A stretch of 6,955 bases of DNA from Gammaproteobacteria bacterium (GCA_012510865.1 JAAZHF010000440.1:1-6955), one strand, 5' to 3'. Shown: positions 1 to 6,073, counted from the stretch's first letter. The notes: generated by a model not told the origin, from the sequence alone. A program made the numbers and translations.

Positions 1-37
1 CCGCCATGACGGCGGCGATGAAGGTTCCTGCGGACAT
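1..37 (-). CDS. N-terminus of an unidentified gene, cut by the window edge
   Basis: An ATG on the minus strand at 37-35 opens a frame that reads MSAGTFIAAVMA before the window ends. A GGAGG-type ribosome binding site (about 43-47) lies roughly 5 bases upstream, and a TATACT box lies about 27 bases upstream of the start, so this looks like a genuine gene start. The hydrophobic residues after the start would fit the beginning of a signal peptide or membrane segment, but twelve residues cannot identify a family. It lies downstream of hemP on the same strand, where heme-uptake genes such as TonB-dependent receptors are often found; that is only a contextual guess. Confidence 0.5.
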   Translation of the reverse strand, partial: MSAGTFIAAVMA

Positions 38-63
38 TTTCCCCTCCGGGTCTGCTGGTTCGC

Positions 64-69
64 AGTATA
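64..69 (-). promoter_or_regulatory. Possible -10 box for the left-edge gene
   Basis: On the minus strand TATACT differs from the TATAAT consensus at one position and lies 27 bases before the ATG at 37, giving a predicted leader of about 20 bases that contains the ribosome binding site. No good -35 box is visible at 16-18 bases spacing, so an activator or extended contacts may be needed. Being AT-rich in an otherwise GC-rich gap supports it. Confidence 0.4.
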
Positions 70-104
70 GACGGCGCCCGGACGGGGACTGTGACCCGGG
101 GGAC

Positions 105-127
105 GCGCCGCGCGGACCGCGCGGCGC
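105..127 (-). terminator. Perfect inverted repeat between hemP and the next gene
   Basis: GCGCCGCGCGG (105-115) and its exact reverse complement CCGCGCGGCGC (117-127) surround a single A. Folded with a minimal loop this gives a GC-only stem of about 9-10 pairs, starting 4 bases after the hemP stop codon. There is no T-tract on the minus strand, so it is not a textbook intrinsic terminator; it may act as an attenuator or protect the 3' end of the short hemP transcript. Confidence 0.5.
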
Positions 128-131
128 ACGA

Positions 132-332
132 TCATTTGGTCAGGATCAGCTTGTCGTTGCGCGTATGCGGCAGCCGGTACAGCTCACCGCCGTGGCGGAT
201 CAGCACCTCGCGCCGTCCGTCGAGCAGCTGCACGCTGTCCAGTTCGCCGTGCGGCCGCGGCTCCCTGGCCACGCCCGCGGCTGCCGCGTCAGCGCTTTCG
301 AATGCGGACGGATGGGTCTGGGACGCAAGCAT
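132..332 (-). CDS. hemP: Hemin uptake protein HemP
   Basis: A 66-residue protein whose C-terminal half (about residues 31-66) is the HemP/HmuP domain: a DGRREVLIRHGGELYRL segment followed by the typical terminal LILTK. The first 30 residues are Ala-rich, variable and probably disordered. There is no signal peptide or membrane segment, so it should be cytoplasmic. In other proteobacteria HemP/HmuP genes lie beside heme-uptake genes and HmuP is needed for expression of the heme receptor; that this copy does the same is inference. The ATG at 332 is supported by a strong AAGGAGGAG ribosome binding site (339-347) six bases upstream. Upstream lies a Fur box overlapping a promoter, so repression under iron-replete conditions is expected. 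The length is usual for the family. Confidence 0.93.
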   Translation of the reverse strand: MLASQTHPSAFESADAAAAGVAREPRPHGELDSVQLLDGRREVLIRHGGELYRLPHTRNDKLILTK

Positions 333-361
333 CGCGGGCTCCTCCTTCGATCGGAGCCATC

Positions 362-380
362 AATGCTAATGATTCTCATT
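362..380 (-). promoter_or_regulatory. Fur box in the hemP promoter
   Basis: Read on the minus strand the 19-mer is AATGAGAATCATTAGCATT, very close to the Fur consensus GATAATGATAATCATTATC, including the GAGAATCATT core seen in many Fur-regulated genes. It is an AT-rich island in GC-rich DNA, 30 bases before the hemP start, and covers most of the promoter spacer and the -10 element. Binding of Fe-Fur there should block RNA polymerase. Confidence 0.88.
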
Positions 381-390
381 TGACTGTCAA
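363..390 (-). promoter_or_regulatory. Sigma-70 type promoter of hemP
   Basis: On the minus strand a perfect TTGACA -35 box (390-385) is followed after 16 bases by TAGCAT (368-363), a 4/6 match to the -10 consensus. Transcription would start around 355-357, leaving a leader of about 25 bases with the ribosome binding site. The -35 box begins only 10 bases beyond the stop codon of the aldo/keto reductase gene, so hemP has its own promoter although it is co-oriented with that gene. Confidence 0.7.
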
Positions 391-399
391 CAGGGCGGA

Positions 400-1362
400 T
401 CAGCCGGCGGTGGCCGCCTCGATCCGGCGCCAGGCCGGCTCGTCGATGCGCGCGGCCAGTTCCAGCGCCTCCAGGTTCTCCAGGAGCTGCCCCACCCGGC
501 TCGCGCCCAGGATCACCGAGGACACGTGCGGGTTGCGCAGGCACCAGGCGATCGCGAGCGCGCCGGGCCGCGCTCCCATCTCGCCCGCCAGCGCGGCGAA
601 GCGCCCGGCCCTGGCCGTGAGGGCAGCGTCGCCGGAAAGCCGTTCGCGCAGCCACTGCTCGCGCGCGGCGCGCGAACCTTCCGGGATCCCGGCGCCGTAC
701 TTCCCCGTGAGCAGCCCGGACGCCAGCGGCGACCAGACCGTGGTGCCGAGGCCAAGCTCGGCGTACAGCGGCGCGTACTCCAGCTCGACCCGGCGCCGGT
801 TCAGCAGGTTGTACTGCGGCTGCTCCATCGTCGGCGGCTGCAGGTGGTTCGCCCGCGCGACCGCGTGCGCCTCGCGCACGAGCGCGGCCGGCCACTCCGA
901 CGTGCCCCAGTACATGACCTTGCCCTGGCGCACCAGCGCGTCCATCGCGGCCACGGTCTCGTGCAGCGGCACGTCGGGGTCGGGGCGATGGCAGAAGAAC
1001 AGGTCGAGGTAGTCCACGCGCAGGCGCTCCAGCGCCGCGTGGCAGGCATCGTGCACGTGCTTGCGCGAGAGCCCGCGCTGCAGCGGCAGCGGATCGGGCG
1101 CGGAACCGAACATCACCTTGCTCGACACCGCGAAGCCGTCGCGCGGCAGGCGCAGGTCGTGGATGACGTCGCCCATGACGCGCTCGGCCTCGCCGTGGGC
1201 GTAGTTCTCCGCGTTGTCGAAGAAATTGATGCCGTGATCCCAGGCAGCGGCCACGAGGGAGCGCGCCTCGCCACGGCCGATGCCCGCGCCGAAGGTCGTC
1301 CATGCCCCCAGCGACAGCGCCGACAGCGCCAGTCCCGACGTGCCCAGCCTGCGGTATTCCAT
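400..1362 (-). CDS. Aldo/keto reductase, Kv-beta-like (AKR6 type)
   Basis: A 320-residue cytoplasmic NADPH-dependent oxidoreductase of the aldo/keto reductase superfamily, a TIM barrel expected to reduce aldehydes or ketones; the substrate is not known. It opens with MEYRRLGTSGLALS, the usual first beta strand. The catalytic tetrad is visible: Asp49 and Tyr54 (in FFDNAENYAHGE), Lys82 (VSSK) and His125 (FFCHRPDPD). The LSRKHVHDAC, YWGTSEWPA, WSPLASGLLTGKYG and SSVILGASRVGQLLEN segments match the family of voltage-gated potassium channel beta subunits and their bacterial relatives. The C-terminal segment carries the expected cofactor-binding GASR motif. I chose the ATG at 1362 because the family begins there and GGAG (1372-1375) precedes it by 9 bases; a longer frame from 1455 would overlap the divergent gene's start and adds no conserved residues. 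Confidence 0.9.
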   Translation of the reverse strand: MEYRRLGTSGLALSALSLGAWTTFGAGIGRGEARSLVAAAWDHGINFFDNAENYAHGEAERVMGDVIHDLRLPRDGFAVSSKVMFGSAPDPLPLQRGLSRKHVHDACHAALERLRVDYLDLFFCHRPDPDVPLHETVAAMDALVRQGKVMYWGTSEWPAALVREAHAVARANHLQPPTMEQPQYNLLNRRRVELEYAPLYAELGLGTTVWSPLASGLLTGKYGAGIPEGSRAAREQWLRERLSGDAALTARAGRFAALAGEMGARPGALAIAWCLRNPHVSSVILGASRVGQLLENLEALELAARIDEPAWRRIEAATAG

Positions 1363-1415
1363 GCTCGACCACTCCACTGCTTCGCCGGGCTGCAAGTCTA
1401 CGCGGCCCGGCGCGC

Positions 1416-1421
1416 TATCCT
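1416..1421 (+). promoter_or_regulatory. Possible -10 box for the GGDEF gene
   Basis: TATCCT in the 87-base divergent gap matches the -10 consensus at 4 of 6 positions and lies 28 bases before the ATG at 1450. No convincing -35 box is seen at normal spacing. On the opposite strand TAGACT (1400-1395) could serve the reductase gene in the same weak way. Both are tentative. Confidence 0.3.
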
Positions 1422-1449
1422 TGCCCGGAGCCACGGGGAACAGAGGCCG

Positions 1450-2577
1450 ATGCACGCCAGCGAGGTCGGGGGCAGCGAAACGCCGGGGCGGCTTCTGGCG
1501 CCGCCCGACGAAGTCATGCGCGGGCTCGGCGCAAGCGGCGAGCGCACGGTGGCCCGCGTGCGCCTACTGCTTACGGTCCTGGCACTGGGGCTGCCGCTGG
1601 TCGCGGCCTCCTCCGGCGCGCCGATGCCACGCGTGCTCACCTGCCTGGGCGCGGTCGTGGGCGCGAACGCGGTGGCCCTGCTGTGGCTGGTGCAGGCGCG
1701 CCGCCCGCGCGCCTGGCTGCCGTTCGCCACCAGCGCCTGGGACGTCAGCCTGGTGACCGTGATCCTGGCGGTGCTGGCGCTGCGCGATCCGTCCCTGGCG
1801 TACCACGGCGCGTCGGCATGGGCGCTGTACCTGGTCGCGATCGGCGCCACCGCGCTCCGCGCCGACGGGCGGGTCACCCTGTCCGGCGGAGCCCTCGCCG
1901 TCGTGCAGTACGGCGTACTGGCGGCCGTCCTCCACGCGCGCGGGCAGCCACCCGGCGACCTGCAGGCGGGCATCCACGCAGCGGGCGCGGGCGGTGAACT
2001 GCTGCGCCTCCTGCTGCTGGTCCTGGCGACCGCGACGGCCGCGGCCATCGTCCGCCGGATGCAATCGCTGGTGGAACTGTCGGGCCACGATGGCCTGACC
2101 GGGCTGCCGAACCGGTCCTGGCTGCTGCAGCGCATGCCGCACGTGTTCGCGACCGCGCGCAACTCCGGCGCCTCGCTCACCCTGGTGCTGCTCGACGTCG
2201 ACCGTTTCAAGCGCGTCAACCTCGAGGCCGGACCGCAGGCCGGCGACCGCGCGCTGCGCCACATCGCCTCCACGATGAGCGAGATGCTCGCCGACAACGA
2301 GGCGCTGGCACGCATCGGCGGCCAGGAGTTCGTGATGGTGCTCCACTGCCCCGCCGGCAGCGCGTGGGAGCGGCTGGACCGGCTGCGCCGCACGCTGGTC
2401 GAACGGCCGTTCCTGCCGGAGCGGGGCCAGGACGCCTTCGCGTTCACCTTCAGCGCCGGGCTCGCGGCCTGGCCGCAGGACGGGGCGAGCACCTCCGGGC
2501 TCCTCGGCTGCGCCGATCGCCGGCTCAAGCACGCCAAGGCCGCCGGCGGCAACCGGATCGTCGCCCGCGACCCCTGA
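1450..2577 (+). CDS. Membrane-anchored GGDEF protein with degenerate GGQEF site
   Basis: A 375-residue inner-membrane protein. Residues about 34-200 form an N-terminal sensor region with roughly five or six hydrophobic segments (about 37-53, 62-81, 97-111, 120-136, 143-161 and 184-201) that I do not recognise as a named sensor domain. Residues about 207-375 are a GGDEF domain: DGLTGLPNR (214-222), LLDVDRFKRVN (247-257), GD at 265-266, signature GGQEF (290-294) and C-terminal AKAAGGN. GGDEF domains make cyclic di-GMP from two GTP. Aligning by eye to PleD keeps Asp249, Asn257 and Asp266 but puts Gln292 where the metal-binding acidic residue belongs, and GGN replaces the usual GRN. No RxxD inhibitory site precedes the signature. 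It may therefore be a weak or inactive cyclase, perhaps a GTP- or partner-binding regulator. The ATG at 1450 has AGAGG close upstream (3-base spacing); Met at 1516 is an alternative. Confidence 0.85.
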   Translation: MHASEVGGSETPGRLLAPPDEVMRGLGASGERTVARVRLLLTVLALGLPLVAASSGAPMPRVLTCLGAVVGANAVALLWLVQARRPRAWLPFATSAWDVSLVTVILAVLALRDPSLAYHGASAWALYLVAIGATALRADGRVTLSGGALAVVQYGVLAAVLHARGQPPGDLQAGIHAAGAGGELLRLLLLVLATATAAAIVRRMQSLVELSGHDGLTGLPNRSWLLQRMPHVFATARNSGASLTLVLLDVDRFKRVNLEAGPQAGDRALRHIASTMSEMLADNEALARIGGQEFVMVLHCPAGSAWERLDRLRRTLVERPFLPERGQDAFAFTFSAGLAAWPQDGASTSGLLGCADRRLKHAKAAGGNRIVARDP

Positions 2578-2579
2578 CC

Positions 2580-2598
2580 GCGGTTGCCCGGGCACCGC
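2580..2598 (+). terminator. Weak hairpin after the GGDEF gene
   Basis: GCGG-T-TGC / GCACCGC can pair as a 7-base-pair stem with one bulged T around a CCGG loop, starting 3 bases after the stop codon; its core TGCCCGGGCA is a perfect palindrome. No T-run follows. It overlaps the putative -35 box of nupC, so it may mark the transcript boundary or be coincidental in GC-rich DNA. Confidence 0.25.
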
Positions 2599-2612
2599 CG
2601 CTGCACTACGCT
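2584..2612 (+). promoter_or_regulatory. Candidate promoter of the nupC-rbsK pair
   Basis: TTGCCC (2584-2589, 4/6 to the -35 consensus) and TACGCT (2607-2612, 3/6 to the -10 consensus) are separated by exactly 17 bases within the 80-base gap before nupC. The predicted leader is about 40 bases and contains GGGGA before the ATG. The match is modest but the spacing and position fit. Confidence 0.4.
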
Positions 2613-2657
2613 GCCCCGTCGCCGCGCAGCGCGGTCGTGCCTGGGGAACGGTTGGGA

Positions 2658-3956
2658 ATGGATGTGTTGACGCGGATCGCCTTCGGCGTGTTCGGCCTGG
2701 CGGTGCTCATCGGGATCACCTGGCTGTTCTCCAACAACCGCTGGCGGGTCGACTGGAAGCTGGTCGGTATCGGCGTCACCCTGCAGGTGGCCTTCGCGGC
2801 CCTGGTGCTGCTGGTGCCGGGCGGGCGCGAGGTCTTCGACTGGCTCGGCCACCTGTTCGTCCAGGGCATCGCCTTCGTGTATGCTGGCTCCGGATTCATC
2901 TTCGGCAGCGTGATGGACGTCGACACCTACGGCTTCATCTTCGCCTTCCAGGTGCTGCCGACCATCATCTTCTTCGCCTCGCTGATGGCCGTGCTCTACC
3001 ACATGGGGGTGATGCAGGCGGTGGTGCGCGCGATGGCCTGGGCGATCACCAAGGTCATGCGCGTGTCCGGCGCGGAGACCACCAGCGTCTGCGCCAGCGT
3101 GTTCATCGGCCAGACCGAGGCGCCGCTGACCGTGCGCCCCTACATCTCGCGCATGACCGAATCGGAGCTGATCACGATGATGATCGGCGGCATGGCCCAC
3201 ATCGCCGGGGGCGTGCTCGCGGCCTACGTCGGCATGCTCGGCGCCGGCGACCCCGAGCAGCAGCAGTTCTACGCCAAGCACCTGCTCGCGGCCTCGATCA
3301 TGGCGGCGCCGGCGACCCTGGTGATCGCCAAGATCCTGATCCCGGAGACCGGCGAGCCGCTCACCCGCGGCACGGTCCGGATGGAGGTCGAGAAGACCAC
3401 CAGCAACCTGATCGACGCCGCCGCGGCGGGCGCCGGGGACGGCCTCAAGCTGGCGCTCAACATCGGCGCGATGCTGCTTGCCTTCATCGCCCTGATCGCG
3501 ATGATCAACGCGCCCCTGACCTGGCTGGGCGAAGTGACCGGGCTCGAGGCGATGATCGGCAAGCCGACCGACCTGTCGGCGATCTTCGGCTACCTGCTCG
3601 CCCCGGTCGCCTGGCTGATCGGCGTCCCCTGGGACGACGCCGGCACCGTCGGCTCCCTGATCGGCCAGAAGGTGGTGATCAACGAGTTCGTCGCCTACCT
3701 GCAGCTGGCGGACATCGTCAACGGCCGCATGGAGGGCGTCACCCTCGGCGACGAAGGGCGCCTGATCGCGACCTACGCCCTGTGCGGCTTCGCGAACTTC
3801 AGCTCGATCGCGATCCAGATCGGCGGCATCGGCGGGCTCGCGCCCGACCGTCGCCAGGACCTCGCCCGCTTCGGCCTGCGCGCGGTCCTGGGCGGCACGA
3901 TCGCCACGCTGATGACCGCCACCATCGCCGGCGTCCTGACGCACGTCGGCGCCTGA
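2658..3956 (+). CDS. nupC: NupC-type concentrative nucleoside transporter
   Basis: A 432-residue inner-membrane protein of the CNT family (SLC28-like), which imports nucleosides with sodium ions or protons. The family fold has eight transmembrane helices and two re-entrant hairpins. The diagnostic stretch GVMQAVVRAMAW...SGAETTSVCASVFIGQTEAPL (117-157) is present, with Gln152, Thr153 and Glu154 at the nucleoside-binding hairpin. The later NEFVAY (342-347) and FANFSSI (378-384) supply Glu343, Asn380 and Ser383, matching the ribose- and ion-side residues of the Vibrio cholerae transporter by eye alignment. Length is slightly above the 400 of E. coli NupC. The chosen ATG at 2658 begins with a hydrophobic helix right after MDVLTR and has GGGGA about 10 bases upstream; the open frame extends farther upstream only as an artefact. 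It is followed after 10 bases by a ribokinase. Purine or pyrimidine preference cannot be told. Confidence 0.94.
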   Translation: MDVLTRIAFGVFGLAVLIGITWLFSNNRWRVDWKLVGIGVTLQVAFAALVLLVPGGREVFDWLGHLFVQGIAFVYAGSGFIFGSVMDVDTYGFIFAFQVLPTIIFFASLMAVLYHMGVMQAVVRAMAWAITKVMRVSGAETTSVCASVFIGQTEAPLTVRPYISRMTESELITMMIGGMAHIAGGVLAAYVGMLGAGDPEQQQFYAKHLLAASIMAAPATLVIAKILIPETGEPLTRGTVRMEVEKTTSNLIDAAAAGAGDGLKLALNIGAMLLAFIALIAMINAPLTWLGEVTGLEAMIGKPTDLSAIFGYLLAPVAWLIGVPWDDAGTVGSLIGQKVVINEFVAYLQLADIVNGRMEGVTLGDEGRLIATYALCGFANFSSIAIQIGGIGGLAPDRRQDLARFGLRAVLGGTIATLMTATIAGVLTHVGA

Positions 3957-3966
3957 GGCCGAGGCC

Positions 3967-4935
3967 GTGCCACGCGTCGTAGTCGCCGGCTCGTTCAACG
4001 TCGACCACGCCTGGCACTGCACGGCGCTGCCGCGGCCCGGGGAGACCCTCGCCGGCACGTACATGACCGGCCCGGGCGGCAAGGGCTTCAACCAGGCGGT
4101 GGCGGCGGCCGCGGCCGGCGCCGCCACGACCTTCGTCTGCGCACTGGGCAAGGACGAAGGCGGGCGGCTGGCCCACCGCCTCGCCGCCGAACGCGGCATC
4201 GACCTGCGGGCGCAGGACGCCGCCGCGGCCACCGGCACCGCGGGCATCTTCGTCGGCGCGGACGGCGGCAACAGCATCGTGATCGGACCGGGGGCGAATG
4301 CCGGGCTGACGCCGGACTTCGTCGCCGCGCAGGGCGACGCGATCGCCTCGGCCGCCGTCGTCCTGGCGCAGCTGGAGTCCCCGGTCGACGCGATCGTGGA
4401 AGCGCTTCGCCTGGCCCGCGCGAGCGGCGTGCACACGGTCCTCAATCCGGCGCCGGCCAATGCGGCATGCGATCGAGCGCTGCTGGCCGTGGCCGAGATC
4501 CTCACGCCCAACGAGACCGAATTCGCGGCGCTGCTGGCCCGCCACTGCGGCGATCGCGTCGACCCGGCGGCCCTGGCCCCGATGGACGGCGAGCGCCTGC
4601 ACCGCCTGTGCCGCACCCTGCTGCCGCGCGGCACCGTGGTGCTGACGCTGGGCGCCGCCGGCTGCTTCGTCTCGCACCGCGAGGACAGCCTCCGCGGCGA
4701 CGGCGCCGCGCACTACCGCTGCCCGGCGGCTGCGGCCAGGGTGGTCGATACCACCGGTGCGGGCGACGCCTTCAACGGCGCGCTCGCCGCCTCCCTCGCC
4801 CTCCACCCGGGACAGCCGTTCGCGGCGGTCGTCCGCCAGGCCACCCGCTTCGCCGCGCTGTCCACCGAGCGTCCCGGCGCGGCCGCTGCGATGCCCACGG
4901 CGGCCGAGGTCGAGTCCCGCTACGGGCCGGCCTGA
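3967..4935 (+). CDS. rbsK: Ribokinase (PfkB family)
   Basis: A 322-residue cytoplasmic sugar kinase that should phosphorylate D-ribose to ribose 5-phosphate with ATP. RbsK features are in order: GSFNVDH with Asn11 and Asp13 for sugar binding, PGGKGFNQA (36-44, the first PfkB signature; Phe replaces Ala of the E. coli motif), Glu137 in LAQLESP, LNPAPA (159-164), LTPNETE (179-185), and DTTGAGDAFNG (261-271) with Asp267 as catalytic base. The C-terminal GAAAAMPTAAEV matches the end of other ribokinases. It starts with GTG at 3967, preceded by GAGG, 10 bases after nupC, so the two are almost surely cotranscribed. Imported nucleosides could yield ribose for this kinase, but no nucleoside hydrolase is in view. 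A nucleoside kinase of the same superfamily is less likely, given the RbsK-specific residues. Confidence 0.92.
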   Translation: MPRVVVAGSFNVDHAWHCTALPRPGETLAGTYMTGPGGKGFNQAVAAAAAGAATTFVCALGKDEGGRLAHRLAAERGIDLRAQDAAAATGTAGIFVGADGGNSIVIGPGANAGLTPDFVAAQGDAIASAAVVLAQLESPVDAIVEALRLARASGVHTVLNPAPANAACDRALLAVAEILTPNETEFAALLARHCGDRVDPAALAPMDGERLHRLCRTLLPRGTVVLTLGAAGCFVSHREDSLRGDGAAHYRCPAAAARVVDTTGAGDAFNGALAASLALHPGQPFAAVVRQATRFAALSTERPGAAAAMPTAAEVESRYGPA

Positions 4936-4945
4936 ACCGGCCCGC

Positions 4946-4967
4946 GCCCGCGCACCGCCGCGCGGGC
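4946..4967 (+). terminator. Terminator-like hairpin after rbsK
   Basis: GCCCGCGC (4946-4953) and GCGCGGGC (4960-4967) form a perfect 8-base-pair stem with a 6-base ACCGCC loop, 10 bases beyond the rbsK stop codon. A second copy of the left arm at 4940-4947 offers an alternative pairing. No T-tract follows, so it may work as a weak terminator or a 3' stabiliser between the nupC-rbsK transcript and dusB. Confidence 0.5.
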
Positions 4968-4974
4968 GATCGGC

Positions 4975-4980
4975 GACAAT
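4975..4980 (+). promoter_or_regulatory. Possible -10 box placing transcription start on the dusB ATG
   Basis: GACAAT matches the -10 consensus at 4 of 6 positions. Six bases separate it from the A of the dusB start codon, just where transcription would begin, and there is no clear ribosome binding site between. This suggests a leaderless mRNA. No good -35 box is visible at 16-18 bases. Confidence 0.35.
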
Positions 4981-4986
4981 GGCGGC

Positions 4987-5985
4987 ATGTGGATCGGCAG
5001 CCACCGGATCGACCCCCGGGTGGTCCTCGCGCCCATGGCCGGGGTCACCGACAAACCGTTCCGCCTGCTGTGCAAGCAGCTGGGCGCGGGGCTTGCCGTG
5101 TCCGAGATGACCACCTCCGACCCGCGGTTCTGGAACACCACGAAGTCGCTGAGGCGCATGGACCACGCCGGCGAGCCCGACCCGGTCAGCGTGCAGATCG
5201 CGGGCACCGAGCCGGCGCGGATGGCCGCCGCCGCGCGCCACAACGCCGACCTCGGGGCGCAGATCATCGACATCAACATGGGCTGCCCGGCGAAGAAGGT
5301 GTGCAGCGCCTGGGCCGGATCGGCGCTGATGCGCGACGAGCCGCTGGTGGCGCGGATCCTCGCCGCCGTGGTGGCCGCCGCCGGGGTTCCGGTGACGCTG
5401 AAGATCCGGACCGGCTGGGCCGCCGGCCAGCGCAACGCGCTCGCCGTCGCGCGCATCGCCGAGGACTCGGGCATCGCCGCGCTCGCGATCCACGGGCGCA
5501 CCCGCGACCAGCACTACGCCGGCGAGGCCGAGTACGACACGATCGCCGAGGTGAAGTCGAGGCTGCGGATCCCGGTCATCGCCAACGGCGACATCGACTC
5601 CCCCGACAAGGCGCTCGCGGTGCTGCGCCACACCGGCGCCGACGCGGTGATGATCGGGCGCGCGGCCCAGGGGCGGCCGTGGATCTTCCGCGAGGTCGCG
5701 CACTTCCTCGCCACCGGCGAACGCCTGGCCGCGCCTTCCCCGGCCGAGGTCGGTGGCATCCTGGTCGGCCACCTCGAGGCCCTGCACGCCTTCCACGGCG
5801 AGGAGGCGGGCGTGCGCATCGCCCGCAAGCACCTGGGCTGGTACGCCAGGGACCGGCCCGAGAACGCGGCGTTCCGCGCCGTGGTGAACCGTGCCGTGAC
5901 CGCGGCGGCGCAGCTGGCGCTGCCCCGCGACTATTTCGACGCGCTGGCGGCCGGCGTGCCGCCCCCGCTCCCCGCCGCGGCCTGA
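4987..5985 (+). CDS. dusB: tRNA dihydrouridine synthase B
   Basis: A 332-residue cytoplasmic FMN enzyme that reduces uridine to dihydrouridine in the D-loop of tRNA using NADPH; E. coli DusB acts on position 17. The N-terminal TIM barrel shows APMAGVTDKPFR (15-26), SEMTTSDP, VQIAG (69-73), and IIDINMGCPAKKVC (93-106) with catalytic Cys100. LKIRTGW, IHGRTR, VIANGDI and MIGRAAQGRPWIFRE follow and bind FMN. The C-terminal helical tRNA-binding part carries RIARKHLGWYARD. NMGCPAKKV and AAQGRPWIF mark DusB rather than DusA or DusC. The start at 4987 gives the usual MxIG opening. The next gene downstream is not fis, which follows dusB in many gammaproteobacteria. The C-terminus ends in a Pro/Ala-rich tail slightly longer than that of the 321-residue E. 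coli protein. Confidence 0.95.
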   Translation: MWIGSHRIDPRVVLAPMAGVTDKPFRLLCKQLGAGLAVSEMTTSDPRFWNTTKSLRRMDHAGEPDPVSVQIAGTEPARMAAAARHNADLGAQIIDINMGCPAKKVCSAWAGSALMRDEPLVARILAAVVAAAGVPVTLKIRTGWAAGQRNALAVARIAEDSGIAALAIHGRTRDQHYAGEAEYDTIAEVKSRLRIPVIANGDIDSPDKALAVLRHTGADAVMIGRAAQGRPWIFREVAHFLATGERLAAPSPAEVGGILVGHLEALHAFHGEEAGVRIARKHLGWYARDRPENAAFRAVVNRAVTAAAQLALPRDYFDALAAGVPPPLPAAA

Positions 5986-6028
5986 GGCCCGGCGCGATCG
6001 GGTCCCGGCGACGGCCGGTGATCGGGCC
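5986..6028 (+). terminator. Possible weak structure after dusB
   Basis: Directly after the dusB stop, GGCCCG (5986-5991) can pair with CGGGCC (6023-6028), enclosing a second helix CCGGC/GCCGG (6005-6009 with 6014-6018, GACG loop). The internal loops are large and no T-run follows, so termination here is uncertain. Confidence 0.22.
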
Positions 6029-6034
6029 CTGGCG
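5996..6034 (+). repeat. Imperfect 15-base direct repeat upstream of the exported protein gene
   Basis: GATCGGGTCCCGGCG (5996-6010) recurs as GATCGGGCCCTGGCG (6020-6034), 13 of 15 identical, 24 bases apart start to start. A shorter related copy, AATCGGGCGCCG, lies at 6049-6060. The spacing is not an exact number of helical turns for the third copy. They could be regulator sites or chance similarity in GC-rich DNA. Confidence 0.3.
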
Positions 6035-6073
6035 CATCGCGCGCGTGTAATCGGGCGCCGCGCTTTCCGAATA

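Noticed and set aside
6..383. A plus-strand frame over hemP
   Set aside because: hemP on the minus strand has the family signature, a strong ribosome binding site and a Fur-controlled promoter; the plus frame has none of these.
526..1449. Upstream extension of the GGDEF frame through the reductase gene
   Set aside because: That part is an antisense shadow with Arg/Gln/His-rich low-complexity sequence; the hydrophobic sensor starts only after 1450.
1363..1455. N-terminal extension of the aldo/keto reductase to the ATG at 1455
   Set aside because: The extra 31 residues match nothing in the family, which begins at MEYRRLG, and they would overlap the divergent gene's start.
1398..4634. A 1078-codon open frame on the minus strand, the longest in the window
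   Set aside because: It lies antisense to the GGDEF, nupC and rbsK genes, whose family motifs are clear. Its translation is low-complexity, rich in Arg, Gly, His and Ala with no domain. Long shadow frames are expected opposite GC-rich, codon-biased genes.
4940..4967. GCCCGC repeats after rbsK as a possible small repeat array
   Set aside because: Only two overlapping copies occur and they are better explained as alternative left arms of one hairpin.
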